This document shows positions 37,312 through 53,566 of a stretch of 64,000 bases of DNA, piece by piece. This DNA comes from Crambe crambe (lineage: Eukaryota > Porifera > Demospongiae > Poecilosclerida > Crambeidae), in assembly GCA_963924555.1 (NCBI GenBank), contig OZ004592.1:4402001-4466000 (forward strand), written 5' to 3'. The notes beneath the pieces were generated by a model. That model made no database searches. It was not told where the DNA came from and saw only the letters and a list, made by a program, of their open reading frames with translations. A program made the position numbers and the translations under genes. Position 1 is the stretch's first letter, and each line of letters begins with the position of its first letter.

Positions 37312-39339
37312 CTAAGGAGATGGGTCACTGGTATCCACCAGATTGTTTCTAATTGACTCCTTAATTTCACGAAGGATTAAACTTGAGTCTGTCAAATCTA
37401 TATCACAAATGGAGGTGATGCATAATATGGCAACAAGAAAGTGAAATAGATCTCACTAGATATAACTTTGAGTCTTCTCTTTGCAGCTTCATTACTCCTA
37501 TGAAATTTTTCCTAGAAGAAGGAAAAAAGAATCAAATAGTTATCAACATAAGTTTATGGGGACTAACCATCACTGCATTTGTACCAACATTTTTTGGTGG
37601 GATGTCTTTTTGGCTGGATACTTCAGAGTAAACGGTATCAACTGCTTTTTTACTGACATTTTTTGGTGGGACATCTTTCTGGCTGGATACTTCAGAGTAA
37701 AAAGTATCGTTTAGTGCGTTCACTGGACTTTCAATAAAACTATTTTCATGGGAACAGACTTTCTCAGGTTGTCGTACGAGAACTTTTCTCCGAATCTTAT
37801 TCCTCCCTTCTTGAGCAATTGAGAGATCATCACTATCAACATCACATATCGCTGGCTTTTTTGTTCTGTTAGACTGTCTCCTACTTTTGAATTCTGGCTT
37901 CACTTTAGGGACTTTCTTACCACGGCTCTCTGGTTTGTGGTGTAATTTCTTTGGAAGAGGTGAAGTCTGCTCAGTTCTGCTCCGTTTAACTTTATATAAG
38001 ACATACAGTGATGTCAATACAGTGGAACCAAAGTATCTTGGTACACAAGTTAGCTAGCTACCCCCTGTCTAAGTATGTTTTCCATAGAATATTAGCCATT
38101 ATAAGCTACAATATTCTGTGCATACCAGAAGTTTTCTTTCCGATGGTTCTTGAATTGTCTCCTGCAAGCTTGGAACTAGTATTTAACTCTTTATGTGACT
38201 GTAAGAGCTTATCAGAGAGTGGCGGCTGCTTTAGATCATTCTTACTAGGATATTTCCTCTTGTGGTTGGTTTGACTATTTTTGTCGTTCACTGTGCTCAG
38301 ACTCAAACTGTCTAAACAAGGAGATGGTGGTGATTCTGTTGAAAGGGAATACTGACTTCCAGCCTTGAGACTGTTCTCATCACCGGCATCATAAAAATTT
38401 CTTCTCAATCCACAATCTACTGTAACAGTTGACTCAGTTCTTGGAACTGCTTGGTCGTTAGCCCTGGAAGGATGGTTTTCATCCTGCACAGGACATGCTT
38501 TTATTACTGTAGGAGATGGAGTTTGTGTGCTCACAGAAATTACAGGAACTGCAACTCTTTGAAGAGCAGTTGTTACACTTTCAATAATATTTTCTTGTTG
38601 AGTTGTCAATGTTCTGGTAAGATCCACATTGGCAGTCCTTACTGAAGAGAGCTGGCTGGTTAAACAGTCTAACATGCTCCTTTGCTATTACATAAATTGT
38701 AGTCAAAGTTATATAACCCAATTATGACATAATTAGCTACCTGAGAAATTTCCTTTCTTATATCCTGTATCACCTGTTTTATTTCTTCCTGTCCATGTAA
38801 TAACCTTGTATAAAAGCTCATAGCTTGCTCACCACAATGTGATGAAACTGTATCTATTGAGGTATATGTATGAAGTCATGAGGCATGGATTGCATGTTTT
38901 AATAGCCACTAACCAATTTGGACTCGAATTTCAGCAATGGAATCCTTCATTTCTTCTTTCAACTGATCAATACTACCTCTCAGCTAAAAATACAATAGTA
39001 CGTGACTACTTCATAATCAACTATGGCAACTGCATATCATCATTATGGTGACGTGATTGCTGTGCAAAATGCATGTAATGAAATTAATATAGTCTTACCT
39101 CTGCAGCTGTTTCTTTTACTATTCCTGTGTAATCACTGATAATCTGCTTCCTATATTATATAACATTTCATGATGTATTATTCAATATCAATGCCCCATT
39201 ACCTTTCTAATTGATCTTGCTGATTGTCTTTCCATGCTTCAAAGGATCTCTTGCCAACCTTGGGATCACAGTCTCTACTTCTACTTTCTACAACACCAGA
39301 ATGTTTAGGAGCTTCACCATTGACTCGAAGATACCTCAT
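37312..39339 (-). CDS. Coiled-coil protein of unknown function
   Basis: Eight exons: 39203-39339, 39099-39150, 38914-38983, 38741-38853, 38126-38684, 37568-37989, 37457-37511 and 37312-37397, giving 497 residues in one frame. The start is the first Met (MRYLRVNGEAPKHSG) after an in-frame stop, though an upstream exon is possible. Residues about 45-180 are rich in E, K, Q and I with heptad-like spacing, so probably coiled coil. The second half is Ser/Thr/Lys-rich, basic and probably disordered, with a duplicated SEVSSQKD(V/I)PPKNV motif about 20 residues apart. The C-terminus is SLILREIKESIRNNLV. I do not recognise the family. It ends 206 bp before the fibrocystin-L-like start, on the same strand, and lies head-to-head with the CARD gene. 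Confidence 0.7.
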
Positions 39340-40249
39340 GTAGTATTTCTTTCCTCCTAAAGCCTAGTGGAATGAAATGGTGGGGTGCAACAGTTATAGC
39401 ACACTTTCTTATAATGCAATTCAGATGTTACTAAGTACAGTAGCTAGTAATGGATGGAATATGTTTATCTCTTGGGATTTGGATAAACACATGCAGCCAC
39501 CACTAATTCAAATAACATGATTAAGGGGGGGGGGGGGCAAACAAGCTGGGATGGCTGGCTGTGTATTCCAGGGTTTGGAAAAGTTCACAAACAAGAGCTT
39601 TAAAATAATTACCCAATCATCCACATTACCCTGCTACTTAAGCTTACTCCCCCCTTTATTAATTAAATGCAGGTGGCTCTTCTTGGAAGTATAATGTAGT
39701 TCATTTTTCATTGCAATTGGGAGCATCAAAAAGCATTAGTAAAGCTCGCTAGTATTTTTTAGTCCCTTGTTGCCCACCCATTGTTTCTCACAGGTGAAAG
39801 TATAAACTAAAGCAAGTGAATATTGGTGTACCAGGCCTATAGCATAAAATACAGGTCACTAGAAAAATTAAATCCTTCTTCTGCTCTTTATTTTCTAGTC
39901 TTAGCACTAAAGGTGTTAGGAGTTACTAACAGTAGAAGATAAGTATTCCAGAGTGATAAAACGAGACATTTTGTCTTATTAAGCCAATGTGGCATAGCTA
40001 TTTCCATAATACTATAGCAATTCTAATTCCATAGCTGGCATACATAGCAGAGATGCATGAGTAAGGACAAATTAATGCATGGCTATTATAGCAACAAGCT
40101 ACGTAAGTGAGAACTTGACCAGACTAATAAGTTTTGATGGCTTATTGCCAAATTAGTACAATAGTGATTACTTCATTTCCCTTAACATATTTTGAATACT
40201 AAAACTTGCTAGCTCACAACTGATAACTATTTCAGCTTTAGTGTTAAAA
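39340..40249. other. Intergenic region between divergent genes
   Basis: It separates the head-to-head coiled-coil and CARD genes and presumably holds both promoters. A 13-bp G run lies at 39525-39537. No TATA box or RNA gene is convincing. Confidence 0.5.
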
Positions 40250-42230
40250 ATGGCATTCAGCAGATTCAACCAAATCAAGAAGCAAAAGCCTGAGCCCAGA
40301 CACACACCAAGGAAACTGAGTTTTGGAAAGCAGAAAGTTAAAAATGACAGGAGTATATATCTGGTGAGCTATAATTAATTACTAAGATAATCATAAACAA
40401 AATAATTATTAGAATTTTCAATTTAGGCAATGTCTCCAAATAAGCAACTTGAAGAGAGTTCTATAGATATGAACTGTGTGTATATCTGCAAAAATCTACC
40501 AGCTGATGATGTGGCTCCACATATGCTAAAACAAGGACTTCTCACAGAAAAAGAATATGAGAAGTATTGCTCCATGAATAGTACTGATTATGAAAGGAGT
40601 GAATATCTTGTCCAGTGTCTTCTCAAACGAGGAGCAGGATTTCTCAGAGTCTTCTGTGAAATTCTGCAAGATATTGCACCAGCAAGGCACATTGCAAGTG
40701 TATTACTACAAGACTATATCCAGAGAAGCACTCTTCCAGGTTAAGTGAGAAAAAAACATGTCTATTATGAGAGATGGGGAGGTTGAAGAGAGAGAGAGAG
40801 AGGAAAAATTTAGTGCTGAAAAAAGTTGTTTACAGAAACAAAGGGGAGATTCCATGAAAACTTACAAGATTAATATACTTCCATATTAGACTAGCATTTG
40901 ATGGCTTCTTTTAATGGCTATAACAATCATTATACTACTCTATTGTCATAAATAGAATTTGAAAGGAAGCGAGATCAGTCACAAAGCAGATCGGATAATG
41001 GAATGTTCAAACATAAGGTAACAATGATCATTCACTTGGCTATGATAACATAAGCCCCGTTTACACGGGGGTTCTAACCCGGATTCGACCCGGATTCGCT
41101 TCGCGTGTGAACGGTACCAACCCGGATTCCAATCCAGGTAGCCCAACCCATATCAATTAGGTGGATTGGAATCCGGATTGAATCCAACCCGGGTTGGGCG
41201 CATGTGTAAACACGGCTATACTGTATAGTCAATCGCCATTGCCTACGTGCATTGCATGTATTAATTCATTTGACTTAGCTAACAGATCCAATCTAGTCTG
41301 ATGCACATTGCACATACAGCACACAAGTGATAGCTAGCTTCAATGTGAAAATTTGGTCCTCAAAAATTTCTCATGGTACACAATAAATTATATATGAAAA
41401 ACAATGATTCATGAATTTTTTTTGGGCCTGAAAATTTTTACTCCAGCTATACAGCCTGGGTCCAAAACATGGGATAAGCTGTACATCATATATTTATGTA
41501 TAACATATCTATTGGGAACATAATTATATAAATGCCATAATTATACTTTCAGGTAAATAAAAACACTTGCAGTAGGTGTGCTGTACTGGAGCAATACATT
41601 CATTCATCAATTAAACAACCTTCCAGTCGAAATCCAAGTGTAACAGAAGCAAATGAGCTCCAAAAGCTGAAACAAGACATTTACCGTTTAGCCAACCAAG
41701 GGAGTGAAGAAATTGACACATTCATGCAAACCGTAGAAGAAATTAAGTCCCAAGTTCTAAGTCTTCAAAATTTCTTGAACACAGTTGAGAAAAAATTGCT
41801 TGTTCAGGCTACCAAGTACGAGATGTTAAAAGAAGGAATTGAAGCATTTGATGAAGATTGTAATGATCAGCACCATTATGATTATGAATGTCGTGATCTG
41901 TTAACACCACCAAAAATAACTGTGAGACGTTGGATTGTGCGTGAAAGGCCAGGAGCTATCAAAATGAAACATGGAATGAATGTAGAGACCCTGAATCGAC
42001 AAGATGATCATACTACCAATAAAATCTCAGACGATAAAAGATCAGGCAATGAAGGTGAAATAGATGATAGTTTTTATGAAGAAATACCAAACTTTTATGG
42101 GTTGAGGAAATATTCCAGTGAGCCCAATGTAAGATTGCATTCAATAGTAGTGGATACAAATAAGCATGGAAGGAAGGGGTCTTCGCAGTCTGAAGATGTT
42201 ATGCTCGATGTTCGCCCACATTTTCTTTAA
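40250..42230 (+). CDS. CARD-containing coiled-coil adaptor-like protein
   Basis: Four exons, 40250-40363, 40427-40739, 40956-41017 and 41553-42230, encode 388 residues. The basic N-terminus (MAFSRFNQIKKQKPEPRHTP) is followed at about residues 50-140 by a CARD-like six-helix pattern: APHMLKQGLLTEKEYEKYCS, ERSEYLVQCLLKRGAGFLRV, and ARHIASVLLQDYI. A coiled coil follows (about 175-245, LQKLKQDIYRL, FLNTVEKKLL). The tail is acidic and polar with no further domain. CARDs mediate homotypic assembly in apoptosis and innate immune signalling; CARD plus coiled coil suggests an adaptor or scaffold. No catalytic domain is present. The third intron contains a MITE copy. Confidence 0.8.
41053..41217. mobile_element. 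MITE-like element, copy 2
   Basis: 165 bp, starting agccccgtttacacgg and ending catgtgtaaacacggct, flanked by ATA on both sides. It is about 90 percent identical by eye to 12746-12912, in the same orientation. It lies in the third intron of the CARD gene. Confidence 0.85.
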
Positions 42231-42487
42231 AAGGAGGTCACATTAGCGTAATGTAACACTGTTAATACTCTTATTTTTAAAATTTTATTTCTTTAAGACA
42301 GCAGCTGAGCTGACCATTTATTTTCTACTTCACTATTGATATTGAATTAGCCACTCACCAAAGGCAAGGAGAGGGCACGCCACTCAGTATGGCATTATAG
42401 ACAGCAAGACTGTATCAATACTAGTGATGTGTCTGGATATACACTTTGCCTGTACCCTGGATCTCCCTTGTCCTTGATACCAATAAT

Positions 42488-42854
42488 TCAGGTAGCTAGC
42501 TCTGCATATATTACCTGGGGCACTGCTTCAGGATGGCTGACTTTTGAAGTATCACCCAAGCCAGTTGTACCGTGGGCAATAGTAGAAGTGGTGGCATGAG
42601 CAGTGGTATTCTCAAAACTATGATGCGGTGGCTGTGAGAAGAGTTCAAGAGAACTTGGAACATCAGAACTACTGAAGAGAGACATTTGACTGTGCTGGGA
42701 CTCAATACAATTATTCAATCCAGGATCCATCGAGCTATGAATCATAATGGTGCACCGTCATTCACAGCTAGCTAGTAGCAAGCAATTTTTACCTTTCACT
42801 AGTGGTATTGCTAAGAAGCGATGCAGGTGAGACTTTATTGCCGCATGAAAGCAT
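42488..42854 (-). CDS. Possible small protein of unknown function
   Basis: Two exons, 42793-42854 and 42488-42734, give 102 residues starting MLSCGNKVSPASLLSNTTSE. The product is Ser/Thr/His-rich and low in complexity, without a domain, signal peptide or membrane segment. Support comes from the splice signals, frame closure and a TGCGCATGC-type motif at 42993-43002, 139 bp upstream. Against it: an alternative donor (GTAATAT) sits near the end, and composition alone would also fit non-coding sequence. It begins within 180 bp of the ZCCHC4 stop, on the same strand. Confidence 0.35.
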
Positions 42855-42992
42855 TTGAAACTGCTCCTTTCAGTTAGGGTCCAGGTGGGAAGAGAAATGC
42901 AAAGTTTATTATTATATATCTTGTCCTGATTTCCTTAGCAACAAAATCGGCGATACTTACCTACCAACATTCGAAAAAGGCGCTAAAATTGC

Positions 42993-43002
42993 GCGCATGC
43001 GC
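42993..43002. promoter_or_regulatory. GCGCATGCGC palindrome (NRF-1-like)
   Basis: A perfect core match to the NRF-1 consensus, preceded by ttgc. It lies only 31 bp past the ZCCHC4 stop codon and upstream of the possible small gene. Confidence 0.4.
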
Positions 43003-43032
43003 AAAAACTCGTTCTGACCATTTTAATCTCAA

Positions 43033-45879
43033 CTATAACTTTTTCTTTCTTTTTCGTGGTGGAGTTGACACCAGCTCTTCTTTGGTTGGGCAGTCCTTTC
43101 TCTTGTGTCCCAATGAACCACAAATATGGCACCCAATAGCTGACCTGCAAGTGATTGTTTCGAGTATTCTGACAAGTGACTACTGAAGCTCGGATCTTAC
43201 TTGCTGCCACAAGTATGGTCAGGAGCTTCACACTTCTTACACACACTGCAATGCACCCAACCTTAAAGATATATAATCCAATAAGCTAGCCAGGTACAGT
43301 ATTACCAAACTTGATAATTTACTTTGCTTGACACACTTTCCACAGAGTTCACAGTGGACATAACATCTACCATCCTACATTGAGAAGATCACAATAATAA
43401 TGGACAGTTTTACAAGCAAGCATTTACTTTTGATGTACAAGTGCCACACTTTTCGCAGTGAGCATTGAGTTTGGCCACGTATCTGTTACAACATTTGCAG
43501 AGCCTGTAACCTTCACTTTTTGGCAATTTGAGGCCAGGAAGGGGGGTGTTAGTGAATATCCTTACAGGAGAAGGCTTTTGCTTCTTGCGAGAACTAAAGT
43601 ACTTGTGGTTCAGGTAGGTCACCTGGGAAAGGATACATCAGTGGAGTAATCATTAAGTGTACTGACCACTCTAACTAATATATACCGGTATATGTACCAT
43701 TGCATACTCCACCACATTATCCAATAACTCAGTGAATGATAATTATGTATGTAGCATTGTATACTTCACTGCATTATCTATCTACGTACTCACAAAGCTT
43801 TAGCAAGGCACAACAGGAAATATGACCTACTTAACTTCTATGCAATACCTGGTAATCTGTCATCCAAAGAGTAGGAAGGGCAGATGTGACATGGTCCTCC
43901 AGAAAGTACGGAAATATAAGGAAAACAGGCAATTCTAAGATATGAAGAGAAACCTCTTCACATCGTCTGAGCATCAATAAAATTGTTGATCAAACTTACC
44001 TGATCCTGCCATTTCCCATAGTTTTCTGATGCTGATGGCAAGGAGCTCAACCAGTCCTCCGAAGGGAGGATCTATGACCATAGCTACAGGTCCTTCACTC
44101 AAGAACCGCTGACAAGCATCTATCCCAGTAGACTCATAGAAGAAGTGACTAAACATGTTGTAGCGCTGGTAGTGATCAGCAGAGTAAAAGGAGAGCTGTG
44201 TTATATCATCATAGCAAATAATAGTACCATTAGAGTGACAGAACCAGAGAAATATAAACAACAGTTCTTAATGCCATGGGTCAGTCAGTAATCATGGGCC
44301 ATCATTCCCAGCATGATTGTACATAATAATTATATGTACATGCTATAGTAGTCTGTGATATTGATAGAAGGGACCCTGTGCATATGACTGAATTACTACA
44401 ATATATCATACATACATATCTATGATCGATGTCCAACAGGAGGGACCTGACACCATCTTCTTTCAAGAGCATTTCATGTAGTCTACACAACAATAAAACC
44501 ATTGCAATTTAAAATAAAATTCTGGCACTTCGATTCAATTACCGTGGGGTTCCAATACAAAGCACTCTGTTAAACTGTAATCTCCTCAGCTCGTCTCGGA
44601 GGAAATTAAGTGAAGTATCAGAGAAGAAAAATTGCTATAAAAAAAGCACACTAATGAAGCACAAGGGTGGGATGGGATTAATTGAAATCATCATCAGATG
44701 CTAAAAGCCTCAGGCTAGTTTCTACATTTAAATGCATCAGAGTTGGCATTTGTTATGTATGTCTATGAAGCCACTCACTGCTTTTGATTTGCGGTCATCT
44801 ACAGGGCTGAGAAGGGAGGTTGGCTGAGACAGTTGCAAGTCAGTGAGCTCCTTAATTACAGGATGATCCTTATGGCTAGGGAGTTCCCCACTCGTCAATA
44901 CAATCCCACACTTAGGACAATAATGACGCTCCACAGGAGGGAGGGACTTGATTATCATTTGCTTCTCTGAAAGGCCTTTAGTATTCAATGACGACTGCTC
45001 TTCCTCAAATGCTTCCTTCCATCTATTATGTGATCACATATGTAATACAGATGACATTATCCTGTGGCCGGCCACAGAGCTAGTTATGTATAATGGTCAG
45101 ATATCAGTACCCTTGAAGCATTAAACTTTGGTCACCCAATTCCATTTTATAGCAATTCAATGCACTCGGGAAAGGGGGGGAGATCCTCTCTCTGATTGAA
45201 ATCCCCCCCCCCAAACCAATAATTATTACTGAATGTGACTAAAAGTGGGATTTATAATAGTCACAATTTTGCTTTGAATTTTAAGTAAAGAGGTGTGGTA
45301 ACCCTCACACAAGCACACCAATATACATAGTCCCCTCTATCCAAAATTCCTGTATGAAATCCTGTGAGGACATAAATTTCTGATGCCCACATTGATAGAT
45401 GATCAATGTGGGAGCCACATCATGTTCATGGGAAATGGTCATGTTCAACTTTCTAAAACTTCAGCTTATGAATATATTTCATGTGCAGTCACAATTCCCT
45501 TCATATTAAGATGGATGAGCTATGCAAGTGAAAATGTTATGTCCATGAACAAGTTTCAAACCACCATTTCACTTTACCTGTCTCGCTTAGCTTTGATACT
45601 GACAGCATCATCTGCATAGCAAAAGAAATTACACCCCTTTCGATCACGGTGGACAGCACAGGCATAAAACTTCCTTGGTTCCTTTCCAGCAGCATAGTAA
45701 CGGTTGAACAGTAGTGTAGGCCCTATACCACACACACAAGAAGCTTGCCATGTTTAGTTATGTCTAGCTTACTGCTAGCTATTTCATAACATCATACCGT
45801 GAGGACAAAAAGGTGGATCAACGTCTTCTAGGCCAGAGAGAACAGGATCAACGCCACACCGCGTTTTCTTAGTAGACAT
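43033..45879 (-). CDS. ZCCHC4: ZCCHC4, 28S rRNA N6-adenosine methyltransferase
   Basis: Eleven exons: 45798-45879, 45578-45722, 44779-45022, 44543-44634, 44416-44482, 44000-44195, 43849-43934, 43428-43622, 43323-43374, 43201-43261 and 43033-43144; 443 residues (human about 513). Order: GRF-type zinc finger (FCPHGPTLLF, KGCNFFCYAD), a C2H2-like finger (HYCPKCGIVLTSGELPSHKD), and a methyltransferase core with SLLLDIDHRY, QRYNMFSHFF and the DPPF catalytic motif (VIDPPFGGLVELL). Next comes a cysteine-rich zinc-binding block (LCKCCNRYVAKLNAHCEKCG) and a CCHC knuckle (GCHICGSLGHKRKDC) with a basic KKKK tail. The human enzyme methylates A4220 of 28S rRNA and is nucleolar; the conserved motifs suggest the same role. 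Confidence 0.93.
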
Positions 45880-46483
45880 GAGTGATGGAGTCTCCGAGAT
45901 TCTCTCTTACTGCGTGTCACTTGCGCGCGCTATAAACTAATGCATGACGTTTTATACGCCATAATAATAATTAGACTATAGCTAGTCACAATCAAGGAAT
46001 CTGATTGGTCCATTTGGTGAATTCTATTCACTTAGAATCACGCCTTATGGCACTTAGAATCACGCCTTATAGCACTTAGAATTCACTTGCCCTAGGTAAA
46101 CCCGGTAAAGATGGTCATTCCAATTGGTCCAATTCTAGCAACGCATCGCAGTGGCCACGGTTATTGTTTCTAGGTGCGCTCTGATTCATGTTTGTTGCAT
46201 TTAAAAACCATGGTTATTGTTTCCAAGTGCGTGTTGAGGTAAGTTAAACAACTCCAGTGATTGGCTATAGTCTAAAGAAGTTAGACACCTCGACCAACGG
46301 GATCTACGGTCTGGTTAGAAACCTTCGGGCCCTTAGTAGCGCCCTCGCTGCGCTCGGGACGCTACAGCCCAGGGCTCTCAGGTTTCTAAATAGACCGTAG
46401 ATCCCTTGGTCTCGTTGTCTAACTATTATTTATGTCACCATGATGGAATTTATTAATAAGTATGAAACTGTGTTTGTGTTAAT
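45880..46483. other. Intergenic region between DHX15 3' end and ZCCHC4 5' end
   Basis: Contains ttgcgcgcgc at 45921-45930, about 40 bp upstream of the ZCCHC4 start, a short direct repeat (cacttagaatcacgccttat twice near 46030-46066) and the foldback element at 46281-46422. No gene is seen. Confidence 0.6.
46281..46422. mobile_element. Foldback element, copy 2
   Basis: A 142-bp inverted repeat from ttagacacctcgacc to ggtctcgttgtctaa. The central gtagcgccctcgctgcgctc stem matches 30508-30645. The outer arm stems differ in sequence from that copy but still pair within this copy. Confidence 0.8.
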
Positions 46484-50472
<3,989 letters not shown>

Positions 50473-50668
50473 ACTCGAGTACTCTTTCCTGTGAAAAGAC
50501 AGCTGGCTGATTCAGATACAGCATGTACCACGTACCACCGCCCGAGTCGAAATTTGCGCATGCTCAGCAAGTGTAATTTAGTAATCATGTGACCTCTACC
50601 TTAAGTCACATGACCTAAAATTTGAAAACTGGCGGGCGCAAACGAACAATTATACAAGACTTGGAGCG
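50473..50668. promoter_or_regulatory. Bidirectional promoter between DHX15 and the rhotekin-like gene
   Basis: A 196-bp gap between two start codons. It contains tgcgcatgctca at 50555-50566, a paired gtcacatgac/catgtgacct stretch (about 50587-50612) and ggcgggcgcaaa (about 50631-50642), which resembles an E2F-type site. No TATA box is evident. Function is inferred. Confidence 0.55.
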
Positions 50669-53566
50669 ATGGCATCACTTCAAGAGACAAAATCCAGTGG
50701 TCTGATTGAAACGAGTAGAACTTCCGCTAAAAAAAGAAAGCACACTTCTAACGAGGAAAAAGCTACCCCCAAGGAAAATATTCCTGTTCCCCCAAACGTA
50801 CCAGCCAGAACCAAGAGACAAAAGCTATCTAAAGCCCCTGTTAAGGTAAGTTCAAAGGGGGAATATTAAACTGACCTTTCATTGCATGAAAAGAAGTTTG
50901 CAAAGAGACCACCGTGACCAAGGATATTAAAATTCCAGCTAGCTGCATAACTTTTGCAATAATCATAGCTGCCAGCATTAGTGTGGGAAAGAAAGTCTGC
51001 TTGGGCTGGAGGATTCTAGGCACACAGAGTCAATATCCCTGCATCACACATAATCTGGAATGTTGCTCGATGGCATTATATTAAATTCCAAAATAATTTA
51101 ATGGAGGATCCCACATGTCTGTATTCAGTGGTGTGATATCTTCATTTAGCCTCCTAAGTATGTGAACCCATTGGTAGCCAGTCTCCAAAAGAAGATAGAG
51201 CAAGAGTACTCTATTCGTGATGGAGGGAGCAAATTGCTGCAGGCCAGCAAGAGCAATAGGCAGTCTATGGAAGTCTCCAAGGGGCTTTTTGTCTCAGATG
51301 CCAAGATCATGGGTCATATGAGAGAACTGCAGCGACAACAGAGTAGTCAAGGAATACAAACCATTCAATCAAGGTCAGTTTCATGGGGAAAAAATATAGA
51401 TACTACAAATGTATTCACCCAATTTGTATATTAGTGATGGACTCTTGCCCTGTGAATCCAAAATTGCGGTATCAGGTAAGAGAGTTTTCAAATGCTATGA
51501 TTAACCAGCTCAAATTCTGGCTTTGTTGGTTTGATCCTTCAGAAATCCGGATCCCATTGGAGTGGAGGGATTTTGAACACAGCAAAAGAAAGTTAGGCAA
51601 GTCTGATTTCATATTGCTTATGTATTGTTGAGTGCCATTTAAATCATAATCACGGTTATTTTGCACTAAAGGTGCTTATGAAATGTGATATTATCCTTAT
51701 ATAGATCCCCATCCACATGGTGTCTTCTGTCTGTTCAGAATTGGAAACCAAGTGATGGATACACCCTCATTGGTGGAAGTCGACCGTTCAACCATGGACA
51801 TTGTATTCAAGGACACAGTCATTTTGTAAGTTCAGGATTTTAGGTACTAGGGCCCTTAGCACTGAGATTGTGCTGATTCATTCAAATACATAACTGTACA
51901 TACATCACCTTTTTTGCTGTAGTCCTGAGCCGGTGGGTCCTGATTTCAACTTGGAGATTGAAGTGTATTGTTCACTACCTCCTGATGACACCCCATCAAG
52001 ATCATCCACTCCCATCAAAATGCTGAAAAAGCTGAGATACAAGGTATGATGCTGCCAACAAGATTGAATTTATATGGCCATCAATTCTTAATTGCACAAG
52101 TACACAAGATTTGGTATTCCTTTTCCAATTGAGCATTTCTCTTTTCGCTCAATTTGCTTCTTGTTTTACAGGATAAACTAGAGGTAGAATCTCCTGCTGC
52201 TGGCCCCATTCATCCGTCCCCCTACACCCCACATGCTCTCAATATTACTCCCACTCATCGCTTTGGCCTGGCTGGCTATGCACAGCTCACTATCAAAGAT
52301 GTGTCTACATCATGCAGGTATCTAGGGGAATATAATGAAGGGTAATCTTTGAATCAACCACCTGGTGGCCAGGGAGGCTTGTGTGTGGTGCAAGCCATAG
52401 CAGTGCCAGTACTTGAAACTCTGAAATTTAGTCAGCTATTTCAAAGAAATGGTGGTTATTCATAGCTCTGCCAGAGAGACCAACTACATACATAGTACTA
52501 CTTGTTATTGTCCTACTATGCAGAACTTATGCCCTGAAGAGGGGTATGGTGGGTGCTAATGGTACAGCCTCCACTGGCGGCACAGAGGATTCTCTGCTCC
52601 TCCCACTCTGGGGGCAAATTTGCTGCTGCCTCTTGGCGGAACCTGAGTGTGCAACACAGCTCAGAACTGCTGGATTTGTCAACATTCAGGTCAGTATTTA
52701 ATAAGACTGAATACTGAGCTATTAAGTTTGTGTGATCTTCTTGCAGCGAATGGTGGGAGGTCTTCCTGACTGGAAGAGATACTGGTGTGTGGTGAGACAG
52801 AACCATCTGCGCTGTTGGTCTAGTCCTGAGGACGTGGGAAAGAGAATGCCCATTGACACTATAGACCTAACTGAAGTACGTGTGTCAAGATTGTATTGCA
52901 AGGAACTCATAGTGTGTGATGTGATTTCTGTACACTTTTTGTAGTCTATGATAGTGGAGGCAGCTCCAAGGCTAAGCATGCGACGCCCTAATGCACTTTT
53001 GCTGAAAGATAACTTGTCCTCATCAGAGCTCTTTATGGCCTTTGAATCCAAGGAGGAGAGATCTCAGTGGATGAATGTTCTCAATCAGGTATCATAATCA
53101 TGTGCATAGTGCCATAGATCCTATGGTACACTTTGGATAGGAAATGCCCATTGGCAAAATAGTTACAATCCTATAATCCATTACTACATCTCCAGTAGTG
53201 AGATGTACATGAACTGACTCTTGAAAATGGGACTTAATAATCTTGTAAACTGCTAAAATGGGACTGCTGCATTCCACCATACTCACATAATGTATATGCA
53301 TGAAACAGATCAGAACTATGGGTCTATAGCCAAATGGGTGTTTTCCAGTGCTTGCTTCCACAAATTCATAGCACATGAAACTTCCTCTTTGAATCACATT
53401 CTCTTTTACTTAGGGAATACTTGACTTGAAGGTTTGGAAGTCGTCTTGTGAAGTTACCATTCCAGTCCCCCATAGCAAATTCTACACTAAATCAGCTGAT
53501 GAGCTCAAACCTCTTCCATATTCAACCACTTCATCTTCCCTGGCTGCAAGTGAAACTATACTGTAA
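50669..53566 (+). CDS. RTKN: Rhotekin-like Rho effector (HR1, anillin-homology, PH)
   Basis: Eleven exons: 50669-50845, 51150-51373, 51435-51475, 51543-51596, 51705-51825, 51923-52043, 52172-52317, 52524-52689, 52747-52875, 52945-53088 and 53414-53566; 491 residues. A Lys/Pro-rich N-terminus (1-60) precedes an HR1-like coiled coil (about 68-125, LQKKIEQEYSIRDGGSKLLQ, HMRELQRQQ). Next is the anillin-homology/C2-like region (IRIPLEWRDFEHSKRKL, FCLFRIGNQVMDTPSLVEVD, FGLAGYAQLTIKD), then a PH domain (GLPDWKRYWCVVRQNHLRCW, SQWMNVLNQ). The HR1 and IPLEWRD segments match rhotekin better than anillin, and the long actin/myosin-binding N-terminus of anillin is absent. Rhotekin binds GTP-Rho and links to septins. 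The exon ending at 51596 has a GC donor (TTAG|GCAAGT). Confidence 0.88.

Noticed and set aside
50669-53566. Identification as anillin
   Set aside because: The anillin-homology and PH regions fit both families. The HR1-like N-terminal segment, the short length and the RIPLEWRD segment fit rhotekin, and anillin's long actin- and myosin-binding N-terminus is absent.
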